Notes: generated by a model from the letters alone, not told the origin. Shown: positions 34,034-42,712, counted from the stretch's first letter. The stretch is 64,000 nt of DNA from an uncultured Erysipelotrichaceae bacterium (GCA_902798595.1 CADBXE010000001.1:1-64000), one strand, 5' to 3'. Program-made: numbers and translations.

Positions 34034-35164
34034 ATGGAGACCCTTCATTATCAATTACCATCCTCGTTATCTTTTGATAACTGCGAACTAGTGGAGAAAG
34101 AGATAAACAACCTTTTAAGCCAACAAAACTATGAAGCAGTAACACTTGACGCAGGTAACACTAAATACATCTCTAGTGCGGGTTTACGCGTTGTTTTAGG
34201 CATTAAAAAGAAAATAGATAATACATCTGTTATTAATGCTTCTACGGAAGTGTATGACATCTTTGAGATGACTGGCTTCACTAAGATTGTTAATGTCGAA
34301 AAAGCGTACCCAGTCATTTCCATTGAAGGCTGTCCTTTAATTGGTAAAGGCGCTCATGGAGCGGTCTACCGCTTAGCGCCAGATACCATCGTTAAAGTCT
34401 ATTACGATGAACATACCACAATTGAAGATATTAAAAACGAAAGAGAACTTTCAAAGAAAGCCTTTGTCATGGGCTTACCAACTGCGATTGCTTTACAAAT
34501 CGTTAAAGTGGGGGAAGACTATGGCACAATCTTTGAACTATTAGATGCGACATCATGCACTAAATATGTCAATGAAAGCCAAGAGAACACTGATGCCTTT
34601 ATTGATAAAGCCGTCAAGATTCTTAAATACATGCATAGTAGAGAAATTAATGATGGTTCTTTACCTGATATGAAACAATTAACATTTGGCTATTTAGAAA
34701 AAGTTAAAAGTTTCTTAGATGAGCAAACATATAACACCCTTTATAAATTGATTAATGAAGTTCCAGATTCAAGAACATTAATGCATGGTGATTTCCATCT
34801 TAAAAACCAACTAATGGTGGGCAATGACTTAATGCTTATTGATATGGATACTTTATGTATTGGTGATCCAATCTTTGAATTAGCCTCGATTTGCAATTCT
34901 TATTATGAATTCAGTTTCTTAGATCCTCGCTCAGTGGAAGACTTCCTCGGTATATCTGTTGATAAAGCTCGATATATTTGGAAAGAACTTTCTAGAAAGT
35001 ACTATTCTGATTTAAATGATGAAGAATATATTAAGATTTCTAATAAAGCCAGAGTGCTGGGCTGCATGAGAGCGCTTCATTTCTTTAATAAGCGTGGCTA
35101 TCCAAAAGAAACATTCGATCATTGCCTTAACGATTTAAAAGAATCTTTAACAAAAATAGCGTAA
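34034..35164 (+). CDS. STAS domain fused to aminoglycoside-phosphotransferase-like kinase, copy 1
   Basis: A 376-aa protein. Residues ~1-95 are a STAS (anti-anti-sigma-type) domain with TKYISSAGLRVVLGIKKK, the usual regulatory Ser site. Residues ~100-370 are an APH-like kinase: glycine loop GKGAHGAVYRL, VKVYYDE, catalytic HGDFHLKNQL and LIDMD. It resembles the family TIGR02172. This fusion links a partner-switching module to a small-molecule or protein kinase. No Shine-Dalgarno sequence is obvious. A sister copy lies at 49021-50175, next to a matching phosphatase. Confidence 0.85.
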   Translation: METLHYQLPSSLSFDNCELVEKEINNLLSQQNYEAVTLDAGNTKYISSAGLRVVLGIKKKIDNTSVINASTEVYDIFEMTGFTKIVNVEKAYPVISIEGCPLIGKGAHGAVYRLAPDTIVKVYYDEHTTIEDIKNERELSKKAFVMGLPTAIALQIVKVGEDYGTIFELLDATSCTKYVNESQENTDAFIDKAVKILKYMHSREINDGSLPDMKQLTFGYLEKVKSFLDEQTYNTLYKLINEVPDSRTLMHGDFHLKNQLMVGNDLMLIDMDTLCIGDPIFELASICNSYYEFSFLDPRSVEDFLGISVDKARYIWKELSRKYYSDLNDEEYIKISNKARVLGCMRALHFFNKRGYPKETFDHCLNDLKESLTKIA

Positions 35165-35188
35165 ATTAGTACCACCGTACCAAAAAAC

Positions 35189-35216
35189 TTGATAATTGTT
35201 CAGAATTGCCTATAAT
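35189..35216 (+). promoter_or_regulatory. Promoter TTGATA-16-TATAAT for a leaderless DUF3990 gene
   Basis: -35 TTGATA 35189-35194, -10 TATAAT 35211-35216. The ATG at 35223 begins 6 nt later, so transcription starts about at the initiation codon. Confidence 0.75.
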
Positions 35217-35222
35217 AAAGGT

Positions 35223-35882
35223 ATGATTATTTACCATGGCAGCAAGTCGATAGTTAAAGAACCGCAATGTAAAGGATCAAATCCAAATAACGATTATGGT
35301 CCGGCATTTTACATGACTTTAGATTTAGAATCTGCGAAGTCATGGGCTTGCAAAAACGATATTATTGGCTTGGTTAATAAATATAGAATTGATAACAACA
35401 CTTTTCAAAAACTCAAGATATTAGACCTAACTGATAGAACTAAATACAATGCCTTAAATTGGATAGCGATTTTGATGCATTTTCGCGAATTGCCTCCATA
35501 TTTCAAGCAAGACAATCAACAAGCCTTAGCTTGGTTAAGCAAATATTATATAGATGTCGAACAATATGATGTGGTAATTGGTTACCGAGCAGATGATTCG
35601 TATTTTAAATTTCCTTTAGGATTCATCGATGGGAAATTAGCTTATGATGATTTAGAGACAGTCTATCTTAAAGGAAATCTTGGCGTACAATACGCTTTTA
35701 TCTCCGAACGTGCGATCAAGCTACTTAGATTCATAAAAGTAATTAATTGTGAATCTACGTTTTTGGGTATACACTACGCAATTGTTTCAAAAGCTAGCGC
35801 AGAGGTGAACGCAATATTGGATTTGCCAAGTGACTATAAAAAGACCTATTTGCTAGATTTAATGAGGAAAGACAATGGATGA
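35223..35882 (+). CDS. DUF3990-family ADP-ribosyltransferase-like toxin, copy 1
   Basis: A 219-aa protein matching DUF3990 (IIYHGSKSIVKEP, NNDYGPAFYMT, and later DVVIGYRADDSYFKFP). The HGS and YM/Y.T motifs fit the ADP-ribosyltransferase-like fold, proposed as a toxin. Its stop overlaps the next gene by 8 nt (ATGGATGA). The start at 35223 is chosen over an upstream candidate because of the -10 placement. Copy 2 is at 38623-39279. Confidence 0.75.
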   Translation: MIIYHGSKSIVKEPQCKGSNPNNDYGPAFYMTLDLESAKSWACKNDIIGLVNKYRIDNNTFQKLKILDLTDRTKYNALNWIAILMHFRELPPYFKQDNQQALAWLSKYYIDVEQYDVVIGYRADDSYFKFPLGFIDGKLAYDDLETVYLKGNLGVQYAFISERAIKLLRFIKVINCESTFLGIHYAIVSKASAEVNAILDLPSDYKKTYLLDLMRKDNG

Positions 35883-36480
35883 TCGTTATTTTTATCAATA
35901 TTCTAAAATACTAGAAAGAATTTTTTCGGCCGGCTTTAAGTATGACTATTCATTCAATGCGATTGAAAAATGCATCGCCGATAGCGGCTTCTTTCGTCTT
36001 GTTGAAACTAGCCATCATGGGGTAGCTCCGCTTGGAAACGAACAAAACTTAATTGATGCTTTTTTTCCTGAACGTAAAATCAACTCAAACGATGTCCCAA
36101 TATATAATCACTGTCTATGGGCAGCAGATGCTTACATATGGATACAATTTAAAACACGATTATCTTTTGAAGCTATTTTTTTAATTTTGCCACTTGAAGT
36201 CATGTATGATAGATTTCCTATTTATCACGAGATGGACTTTTCTCATATTGTCAATTACTTCCTTGAAAGACAGAAAGAGCATACCATCTTCGCTATTTTG
36301 TTAGAAAGATATGGTTATAAGCTCAATGATGTTGCGGAAAAGACTGGTATCTCCAAGGATACGCTTTATAGTTTTAAACAAGGCAAAAGAGATATAAGAA
36401 AAGCCAATGTTGATATTGTTCAAAAACTGGCAAGCTATTTCCACGTGCGAATAGAGACTTTTGCGAGCATCGCTCTATAA
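35875..36480 (+). CDS. Likely cognate antitoxin with C-terminal HTH, copy 1
   Basis: A 201-aa protein with an N-terminal region of unknown fold and a C-terminal XRE-like helix-turn-helix (about residues 147-190: LNDVAEKTGISKDTLYSFK). It overlaps the DUF3990 gene by 8 nt, and the same pairing recurs at 39272. Likely antitoxin and autorepressor by arrangement; DUF3990 is more often found with other small partners (DUF3791). Function inferred. Confidence 0.65.
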   Translation: MDDRYFYQYSKILERIFSAGFKYDYSFNAIEKCIADSGFFRLVETSHHGVAPLGNEQNLIDAFFPERKINSNDVPIYNHCLWAADAYIWIQFKTRLSFEAIFLILPLEVMYDRFPIYHEMDFSHIVNYFLERQKEHTIFAILLERYGYKLNDVAEKTGISKDTLYSFKQGKRDIRKANVDIVQKLASYFHVRIETFASIAL

Positions 36481-36487
36481 AGAGTGA

Positions 36488-36493
36488 TATAGT
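36488..36493 (+). promoter_or_regulatory. -10 box TATAGT before the channel gene
   Basis: TATAGT ends 9 nt before the ATG at 36503 with no Shine-Dalgarno sequence, another leaderless-looking start. Confidence 0.45.
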
Positions 36494-36502
36494 ATTTACA
36501 TT

Positions 36503-37408
36503 ATGAGCAAACGCAAAACTGATTTCTTTCAAAAACCATTCATGAAAGTGCTATTAACATTAGTTAGTACTGTGCTTTCCACTTTGGTTTTAGCGTTCTC
36601 CGCTTTAACGATTTTACAAATCTATGAAAAGACACCAGAAGAAGCTAGTAAGTTTTTAATTTGGGTCTTTATGGCGACAGCTTTATTAAGTATTGTTTCG
36701 TTCTTAAAAGACCGCACCAAATTGAACTTCATTAGGTCTTTAATACTTTTTATATTTAACGCTATTTTGGGTATTGTCTCCTTATCTGGCAATACATATA
36801 ATCCCCAAGTATTCCAAATCACCGCAGGATTATATTGTTTATCCATTGTCATATCTAGAGCATTCTCGCTTATTCAAAAGCACGATATACGTAGCATTGT
36901 TTTAAACGGTTTAATCATTGCCTTCGCCGTTGTTTTAGCGGTTGGTATATTTATTACTCCAGCGGAAGAAAACGTTGTCACAATTGTGACTTTAGAATGT
37001 GTTTTTATCGCCGTGGTATCCTTCATTGAAGCGGCGATGATTATCTTTGCGACTTTGAAAGTAAAAGTCTTATTTAAGATTATTGTTTCCACATTCTCTT
37101 TAGAAATCTTATTTGGTTTATTAACCACGATTATATGCTTCTCCATTGTTCTTCAAACAGTGGAACCAGGTATCACTAATTTCCCAGATGCCTTATGGTA
37201 TAGCTTCGCGGTAGTGACTACGATTGGTTTTGGCGATTTTACCGCGGTTACTCCTTTAGGAAGAGTATTAACAGTGATCTTAGGATTATACGGCATTATC
37301 GCTGTCGCGGTCATCACCTCTATCATTGTTAACTTCTATAACGAAACATCTGGTAGAAGAGACCAAAAAGAACTAAAAGAGATTAGTAAAGAAGAGAAAG
37401 AAAAATAG
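36503..37408 (+). CDS. Potassium-channel-like membrane protein
   Basis: A 301-aa protein with about seven hydrophobic segments. The pore loop is near residue 235 (WYSFAVVTTIGFGDFTAVT), with selectivity filter TIGFGD, followed by a final transmembrane helix and a charged tail (KELKEISKEEKEK). The family conducts K+. The upstream helices may act as a voltage- or lipid-responsive module. A DUF4177-like 50-aa protein follows 2 nt after the stop. Confidence 0.85.
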   Translation: MSKRKTDFFQKPFMKVLLTLVSTVLSTLVLAFSALTILQIYEKTPEEASKFLIWVFMATALLSIVSFLKDRTKLNFIRSLILFIFNAILGIVSLSGNTYNPQVFQITAGLYCLSIVISRAFSLIQKHDIRSIVLNGLIIAFAVVLAVGIFITPAEENVVTIVTLECVFIAVVSFIEAAMIIFATLKVKVLFKIIVSTFSLEILFGLLTTIICFSIVLQTVEPGITNFPDALWYSFAVVTTIGFGDFTAVTPLGRVLTVILGLYGIIAVAVITSIIVNFYNETSGRRDQKELKEISKEEKEK

Positions 37409-37410
37409 TT

Positions 37411-37563
37411 ATGTACGAATATAAAGTCGAAGTCTATAAAGTCAAAGAAGCAGAAGCCAAAATGAATGAACTCGCTAAAAGTGGCTGGAGAGTAATCGAA
37501 GTCAGCCCAAATATGGCGATGGGCTATGGTATCGTTGTGACTTTTGAAAGAGAAAAACAATAA
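37411..37563 (+). CDS. DUF4177-like 50-aa protein
   Basis: The short protein MYEYKVEVYKVKEAEAKMNE continues to LAKSGWRVIEV and a hydrophobic/basic C-terminus, matching the DUF4177 pattern (YEYKV...LN..GW.VV). Function unknown. It starts 2 nt after the channel stop. Confidence 0.65.
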   Translation: MYEYKVEVYKVKEAEAKMNELAKSGWRVIEVSPNMAMGYGIVVTFEREKQ

Positions 37564-37565
37564 AC

Positions 37566-37601
37566 AAAAAGACCCGTTCACATAACGTGATGGGCCTTTT
37601 A
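37566..37601. terminator. Bidirectional terminator
   Basis: A stem around CAC-ATAAC-GTG with flanking A- and T-runs ends both the channel/DUF4177 operon and the minus-strand gene. Confidence 0.65.
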
Positions 37602-37802
37602 ATTAATGTTTTTGGTGTGTAATTCTTTAATAGCAGCTTCCGCTGTTTCTAAATCAATCACACCTTCATCATATAGACGCATTATTTCTTTAGCTTTATC
37701 GCTTGGCTTTCCTGCTCCTACTGAACTAATGTTCTCCGCAAAAGCGACTAAATCTTCTTTATCAGATGATACTTTTATGTGGATTGACCTACTCTTTTTC
37801 AT
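37599..37802 (-). CDS. 67-aa SHOCT-like small protein
   Basis: A small soluble protein whose C-terminal half (KAKEIMRLYDEGVIDLETAE) resembles a SHOCT/short oligomerisation motif. The start at 37802 (MKKSRSI) is chosen over an upstream ATG at 37820. No membrane segment. Function unknown. Confidence 0.5.
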   Translation of the reverse strand: MKKSRSIHIKVSSDKEDLVAFAENISSVGAGKPSDKAKEIMRLYDEGVIDLETAEAAIKELHTKNIN

Positions 37803-37912
37803 ATCTTTATTGTGCCACAAATGATTTATGAACTGAATAATAAACCATACACTTTAACGATTAATTCTTATATTAAAATGTGATAAGATTTTTTCGATTG
37901 GTACCAAACATT

Positions 37913-38539
37913 ATGAAAAAGAAATTAATCATTCTTATAGCAGCAACATTATTAATTGTTTTCTTTACATTCATGCCCCAGTTTATTCCTTTAACTGGTT
38001 TCCCAAGTTATTTCTTTAAGATTGGTATCTATATGTTGATGGGCGCTACCGCAGTGGTCGCTATGATATTAACGGGTATTAAGATAGATTTTGATCCTAA
38101 GAATATTTGGCAATATGTTATCGGTTTAGGTATTGCATTAACATTATCTTTCTTATGCGCATTCTTACCTGCAATGCTAGGTAATTCTATCGTTGGGGGT
38201 CATCAAGACTTTAAGTTATATGTTTTATTATTAGATTTTGTTTTCTTTGTTCTCTTCGTAGGACCAATTGAAGAATTAGTGTTCAGAGTTTATTATCAAG
38301 AAACATTTTGTGGTTTCTTTAAAAAGCATAAATGGATAGGTGTCATTATTGCCGCGGCATTATTTGGTATTTGGCACATCATTAATGGTAGTCTTTTCCA
38401 AGTCTTATTTACCTTTGGCTTTGGTTTAATATTTGGCTTCGCTAAATACTTCCTTAAGAACTGCAAATACTTAGGCTTAGCTTTAGGCCATGGCATTTAT
38501 GATTTCTTAAATGTCATTGTTTGCATGTTTGTGATTTAA
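37913..38539 (+). CDS. CPBP family intramembrane metalloprotease
   Basis: A 208-aa membrane protein with about six segments. The CAAX/CPBP motifs are EELVFRVYY (EExxxR), FGIWH (FxxxH) and GHGIYDFLN. Relatives cleave prenylated or signal peptides, or protect bacteriocin producers. Start from the hydrophobic N-terminus MKKKLIIL. Confidence 0.85.
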   Translation: MKKKLIILIAATLLIVFFTFMPQFIPLTGFPSYFFKIGIYMLMGATAVVAMILTGIKIDFDPKNIWQYVIGLGIALTLSFLCAFLPAMLGNSIVGGHQDFKLYVLLLDFVFFVLFVGPIEELVFRVYYQETFCGFFKKHKWIGVIIAAALFGIWHIINGSLFQVLFTFGFGLIFGFAKYFLKNCKYLGLALGHGIYDFLNVIVCMFVI

Positions 38540-38584
38540 ATGTGTACCTAAAACAAATAAAACATGGTAGTAGAGTACTATAGA

Positions 38585-38622
38585 TTGACAATAATACCTA
38601 CACAAAGTATAATATTTTGTGT
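38585..38622 (+). promoter_or_regulatory. Promoter TTGACA-17-TATAAT with palindrome over the -10
   Basis: -35 TTGACA (38585-38590) and -10 TATAAT (38608-38613). A 7-bp dyad ACACAAA (38600-38606)/TTTGTGT (38616-38622) centres on the -10 and reaches the ATG at 38623, so a repressor bound there would block polymerase. The HTH antitoxin-like protein of this operon is the natural candidate. Confidence 0.7.
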
Positions 38623-39279
38623 ATGGAAAGAATAATTTATCACGGTAGTGATTGTATTGTTGAAAAACCACAGTTTGGGTTAGGAAACAAGTTCAATGAT
38701 TATGGACTTGGTTTTTACTGCTGTTCTAATAAAGAATTAGCAAAAGAATGGGCATCAAAAAGAAAAGGTGCGGGCTTTGTTAATAGATATAGAATTAGAG
38801 ATGATCGTTTAAAGATTCTTGATTTAACCAACCCCCCATATAATAACGTTCTTTATTGGGTTGCTTTATTAGTTCACAATCGCAAACTGCCAGAAGCACT
38901 CAAAGATAAACACCCAGTTGAACTAGAGTATCTAGAAAAAAGATACTTAATTGATATCTCGAAATATGATGTAGTGATTGGTTATCGCGCTGATGATAGC
39001 TATTTCCAATTTCCAGAATCATTTATTAAAGGCGAAATCACTCTGAAATCACTAGAGCAAATCTTTCTCTCTGGAGATTTGGGCAAACAATATGTTCTTG
39101 TATCTCAAAGGGCTTTTTCAAATCTTCACTTTTTAGATTTTGAGGAAACTTATGAAGTTAGCAGAGAACAGTATTATGTAAGAAAAGCAAAAGCGGATGG
39201 CATCTATGCTGACTTAATAAAAAGCGATCGTTATGTGAAAGGAATACGTCTAAGGGACTTGGCTTTTGACAATGAATAA
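38623..39279 (+). CDS. DUF3990-family ADP-ribosyltransferase-like toxin, copy 2
   Basis: A 218-aa paralogue of 35223-35882: RIIYHGSDCIVEKP, NDYGLGFYC, DVVIGYRADDSYFQFP, then QLGKQYVLVSQRAF-type C-terminal strands. The start is the ATG at 38623, 9 nt after the -10. It overlaps the next gene by 8 nt (ATGAATAA). Confidence 0.75.
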   Translation: MERIIYHGSDCIVEKPQFGLGNKFNDYGLGFYCCSNKELAKEWASKRKGAGFVNRYRIRDDRLKILDLTNPPYNNVLYWVALLVHNRKLPEALKDKHPVELEYLEKRYLIDISKYDVVIGYRADDSYFQFPESFIKGEITLKSLEQIFLSGDLGKQYVLVSQRAFSNLHFLDFEETYEVSREQYYVRKAKADGIYADLIKSDRYVKGIRLRDLAFDNE

Positions 39280-39880
39280 ATACTTAATTTATGACATAAA
39301 GGAAACATTCTGCCGCTATTTTGTTGTTGCTATCCATAACAAAATGAATTTAACAGCTTTTACTGATTATCTTGCAAGTAGTGATTATCTAAGGAATATC
39401 GAAAACGGAAATTTGATTGAAATCTCAGACATTTCCGTTGAAGAAGGATATCATTCAATAGTGGGCAATAATATAGCTAAGGATGATAGTTTTGGCATAT
39501 ATAATGATGCTTACTGGTGTGGGTATTGTTACTTTGAACTATTCCTAATGCTACGCAAACCATTTTCATATTTGTTTTTAAAATTACCATTAGAAAAAAT
39601 GCTAGACCTTTATAATGTTTATCACGAAATGGATATCTCTCAACTAGTGGATTATTTCCACGACAAAGAAAAAGAAGAAACGATATTAAGACTTCTTTGT
39701 AAACGTTATAGATGCTCCATTAATAAATTAAGCAAAGCAACAGGTATAAGCGCTAATACGCTAAACAAATATCGTTCTAGTGATCAATCCTTATATAACG
39801 CCTCATTTCAAAACATCTATAAAATAAGCGTATTTTTTAAAACACCAATATCTTTATTCGTGGAAGAGATAAAAATATAA
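39272..39880 (+). CDS. Likely cognate antitoxin with C-terminal HTH, copy 2
   Basis: A 202-aa paralogue of the protein at 35875-36480, with the same length, a similar middle (LPLEKMLDLYNVYHEMDIS) and a C-terminal helix-turn-helix (INKLSKATGISANTLNKYR). The ATG at 39272 overlaps the toxin stop by 8 nt, the same overlap as copy 1. Confidence 0.65.
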   Translation: MNKYLIYDIKETFCRYFVVAIHNKMNLTAFTDYLASSDYLRNIENGNLIEISDISVEEGYHSIVGNNIAKDDSFGIYNDAYWCGYCYFELFLMLRKPFSYLFLKLPLEKMLDLYNVYHEMDISQLVDYFHDKEKEETILRLLCKRYRCSINKLSKATGISANTLNKYRSSDQSLYNASFQNIYKISVFFKTPISLFVEEIKI

Positions 39881-39921
39881 ATACATTTTTCTTTGCAAAG
39901 TTATTTATTGTGATATTATTA

Positions 39922-39937
39922 GTTAGTGGTGACTAAC
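39922..39937. promoter_or_regulatory. Metal-regulator operator GTTAGT-N4-ACTAAC, site 1
   Basis: A perfect inverted repeat at the promoter of the HMA/ZIP/DtxR cassette, just downstream of a TATTAT/TATTAG -10. The same sequence occurs twice before feoA (44452 and 44487). Confidence 0.8.
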
Positions 39938-39967
39938 TCATGTAGTGAATCACCATAGGTAACTAGT

Positions 39968-40219
39968 ATGAATAAATATATCTTAGGCATTGATGGTATG
40001 AGGTGTGGAATGTGCGAAATGCACGTTGAAGACACATTAAGGAAGGACTTTCCAAATTACAAGAAAGTGAAAGCTTCCCATCTTTCAGCAACAGTGGTGT
40101 TTATCACCCCTTTAGAGATAAGCGAAAAAGAATTCATCGATGCTTTTTATCCAACAGGTTATAGGATTACTAGTTACCAAAAAACACAGGCTATTAAAAA
40201 GTTGTCCTTTTGGAGGTAA
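39968..40219 (+). CDS. Heavy-metal-associated (CopZ-like) small protein
   Basis: An 83-aa HMA-fold protein with the metal-binding GMRCGMC loop near residue 11-17. It could be a copper or zinc chaperone. It is the first gene of the metal cassette and ends over the ribosome site of the ZIP transporter gene. Confidence 0.8.
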   Translation: MNKYILGIDGMRCGMCEMHVEDTLRKDFPNYKKVKASHLSATVVFITPLEISEKEFIDAFYPTGYRITSYQKTQAIKKLSFWR

Positions 40220-40224
40220 TCAAT

Positions 40225-41022
40225 ATGCAAGACTTTGTCTATCCATTAATTGGTATACCCCTAATATTTATCTGTACAACATTAGGGGCATTATTTGTCT
40301 TCTTTATTCGCAAAAAAGAAATCTCACCAAGATTAAATAAAATCTTTACCGGCTTTGCCGCAGGCGTGATGTTCTCCGCTTCATTCTTTTCCCTTATTAA
40401 ACCGGCTTTAGAGGATGGAAACGTCTCTTATATGCCTAATTGGCTAGTGGTAGTTATTTCCATCGTTCTAGGCGCTGGATTCTTATGGTTAATTGATAAG
40501 GTGGTGCCACACTTTCACTCTCAAGAAAACAAAGAAGAAGGTGTAAGAACTAAATCACTATCTAAAACTTCTAAGATGTTTTTAGCGGTCACCATCCACA
40601 ATGTCCCAGAAGGTTTATCCGTTGGTATTGCCTTTGGTGTCGCTTTATCACAAAGCAATAACCATGCCTTATTAGTGGGCGCTTTATTACTCGCCATTGG
40701 TATTGGTATTCAAAACATTCCAGAAGGCGCAGTGGTATCCTTACCAATTAAAGGTGAAAGCGGTTCCTCCACTAAAGCATTCTTATTTGGTATGCTATCA
40801 GGCGTTGTGGAACCAGTTGCTGCAATATTTGGTTTATTCTTAGCGATGCAAATTCAAGGCATTATGCCATGGGCTCTCGCGTTCGCTGCGGGTTGTATGA
40901 TCTATGTTGTCGCGGAAGAGATGATTCCAGAAATGACAAGCGAAGGTCATGATCACTTTGGTGTTTGGTCGTTTATCGTGGGATTTGTCATCATGCTTGC
41001 ATTGGATTGTATTCAATTCTAG
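40225..41022 (+). CDS. ZIP family metal transporter
   Basis: A 265-aa membrane protein with the ZIP signatures HNVPEGLSVGIAFGVAL and QNIPEGAVVSLP in the metal-transport helices, a His-containing cytoplasmic loop (HFHSQENKEE) and eight hydrophobic segments. It imports Zn2+, Fe2+ or Mn2+. GGAGGT precedes the ATG at 40225, which is preferred to 40210. Confidence 0.92.
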   Translation: MQDFVYPLIGIPLIFICTTLGALFVFFIRKKEISPRLNKIFTGFAAGVMFSASFFSLIKPALEDGNVSYMPNWLVVVISIVLGAGFLWLIDKVVPHFHSQENKEEGVRTKSLSKTSKMFLAVTIHNVPEGLSVGIAFGVALSQSNNHALLVGALLLAIGIGIQNIPEGAVVSLPIKGESGSSTKAFLFGMLSGVVEPVAAIFGLFLAMQIQGIMPWALAFAAGCMIYVVAEEMIPEMTSEGHDHFGVWSFIVGFVIMLALDCIQF

Positions 41023-41033
41023 AAAGAAAGTTG

Positions 41034-41039
41034 TATAAT
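41034..41039 (+). promoter_or_regulatory. -10 box TATAAT before the DtxR-family gene
   Basis: TATAAT ends 7 nt before the ATG at 41047. An in-frame ATG at 41038 overlaps the box, so 41047 is the start if this internal promoter is used. Confidence 0.5.
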
Positions 41040-41046
41040 GAGAAAC

Positions 41047-41409
41047 ATGAATAAAAAAGAATCACGTGAAGATTATTTAGAAGCGATTTTACAATTGGAA
41101 AAGGAAGGTAAGAATCCTAAGTCAATTGATGTCGCAAACAAACTAGGGTTTTCCAAACCTAGTGTTTCTATCGCTGTTAAGAAACTTAAACAAGAAGGAT
41201 TAATATCCGTCAAGGAAGATGGTGAACTCGTCTTAAGCGATATTGGTAGAAGAATTGCTGAGAACACCTTAGAGAAACATGAGTTCTTAACTTCATTCTT
41301 TATCAAGATAGGTGTTGATCCTCAAAGTGCGGAAGATCAAGCTTGCGAAATCGAACACGCGATTAACGAAGAAACGTTCCAAAAATTAAAAGAATTCCTC
41401 GGTAAGTAA
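41047..41409 (+). CDS. DtxR/MntR-family metal-dependent repressor
   Basis: A 120-aa protein. Winged helix-turn-helix (about residues 5-62: SREDYLEAILQLEKEGKNPK, VANKLGFSKPSVSIAVKKL) and a dimerisation/metal domain ending ...EHEINEETFQKLKEF-like; the short length is typical of MntR/IdeR-core proteins without an SH3-like domain. It probably binds the GTTAGT-N4-ACTAAC sites and represses the metal cassette and feo genes when metal is plentiful. Confidence 0.88.
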   Translation: MNKKESREDYLEAILQLEKEGKNPKSIDVANKLGFSKPSVSIAVKKLKQEGLISVKEDGELVLSDIGRRIAENTLEKHEFLTSFFIKIGVDPQSAEDQACEIEHAINEETFQKLKEFLGK

Positions 41410-41450
41410 TTATCGGGATTTTTATAATAAGGGTCATCGTTGGAACTCTT

Positions 41451-42254
41451 ATGCTCCATTACCAATTCCTGCATATAAATAAAATGAACAAAAAAGCAAT
41501 GAAAGAATTTGAATTTGATATCATTGGCCTGTCCGATGCTTTTTTCAAAGATGAAAAGACTATTGAAAGAATGCAAAGGTTTAACACAAATAAAGAAGAA
41601 ATAGTTGGCTGTCAAAGGAAGGAACTATTGTCTTGGTTAGAGAATGCGAAAAATGTTATCCTTTCTCGTGACATTGCTAAAGACACTTTTGCTCTAGATG
41701 TGTGTTGTCCAATCGGTTCTGTCTACGAGCCAAACGAAGAATATCTCATGAGGATTGTTGATTTTTTAGAATTCTTGCTCTTAGAAGATAATCGTGACTA
41801 TGCTAAAAAAGTCTTCGTTGACGATCCAGCAGATATGCATGGAGCCTCGGCGCACTCAGATATCATGTCAGCGTTAGTGGTAGACAATAAGTATTTATTC
41901 TCTTATCACCCTAATGATATGAAACATATAGTTAATTCTGTCGATAGATTTGCTGGTCTACTGCCGTATTTGTACAATAACAATTATAAAAAACTTTATG
42001 ATAGAACATTTTTAATGTGTTTAACTGTAATGAAAACGTATTCCTCAAAAAGCGGAAAGATGGTTCTAGCCGCACTGAATTTTTTAAAGGAAAATGATAG
42101 TGTAAAATATGATATTTTTTCGAAAGAATTTGATGAAATAAGAAAACAAGATGAGTCAATTTGGAACAAACCGTTGCTCTATGGCCATTACGGCAATGGC
42201 TTTGAAATCAGGAAAGAGTATTGGGATCTCCCATTCATGGAAGCCTTAGAATAA
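41451..42254 (+). CDS. Protein of unknown function
   Basis: A 267-aa soluble protein without a recognisable motif; it has a mixed alpha/beta look and acidic regions. The start is uncertain: 41451 or 41484, neither with a good ribosome site. A TATAAT box lies about 25 nt upstream. Confidence 0.5.
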   Translation: MLHYQFLHINKMNKKAMKEFEFDIIGLSDAFFKDEKTIERMQRFNTNKEEIVGCQRKELLSWLENAKNVILSRDIAKDTFALDVCCPIGSVYEPNEEYLMRIVDFLEFLLLEDNRDYAKKVFVDDPADMHGASAHSDIMSALVVDNKYLFSYHPNDMKHIVNSVDRFAGLLPYLYNNNYKKLYDRTFLMCLTVMKTYSSKSGKMVLAALNFLKENDSVKYDIFSKEFDEIRKQDESIWNKPLLYGHYGNGFEIRKEYWDLPFMEALE

Positions 42255-42269
42255 CATTTATCTATATTT

Positions 42270-42653
42270 TTATTTTTGTTATATACCCTTTTAGTTGGTA
42301 AGGGTGATACTTGGCTACCTTATTTAATCCTGTTCATCGGTAGTGCGATTGTTTTTGCTTTCGTAGTCTTAAAGGTTGCTCCATAAAAGAGTATCTATCT
42401 TAACTCATGTATGTGCTATGGACAGTTAACTTTGTTATAGTCTTATTCCATTCTTTTAAGTATTGTTCCTAGTAACTATTAAATACTTGCGACAAGCGTG
42501 ATGGCTTTTATTGCGTTATTACCATTAGGCACTGACGACCGTCCTTTCAGAATGTATTTGTTCGTGATGTTTGAATCCGCTTTATATTTAACGTTCTTTT
42601 ATTTCTTTAAAATCCCTAAAGCATTTAACTTAGATATGCGGTCTAAGAATTAA
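42270..42653 (+). pseudogene. Degraded membrane-protein gene
   Basis: Two reading-frame remnants survive: a hydrophobic stretch 42271-42386 with ...LPYLILFIGSAIVFAFVVLK..., then after a broken section a second piece 42499-42653 reading MAFIALLPLGTDDRPFRMYL and ending in FKIPKAFNLDMRSKN. The pieces are hydrophobic and in different contexts separated by stops, as expected for an inactivated transmembrane gene. Parent family unknown. Confidence 0.55.
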
Positions 42654-42681
42654 ATTAAATATTATTAATAATGATTAAAAA

Positions 42682-42712
42682 GGCACTGAAAATTAATCCA
42701 GTGCTTTTTTAT
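42682..42712 (+). terminator. Terminator after the pseudogene
   Basis: GGCACTG (42682-42688) pairs with CAGTGC (42699-42704), followed by a T-run. Confidence 0.85.

Noticed and set aside
34123-34323. Minus-strand 64-aa frame in the STAS domain
   Set aside because: Shadow of the coding strand, with no start signals.
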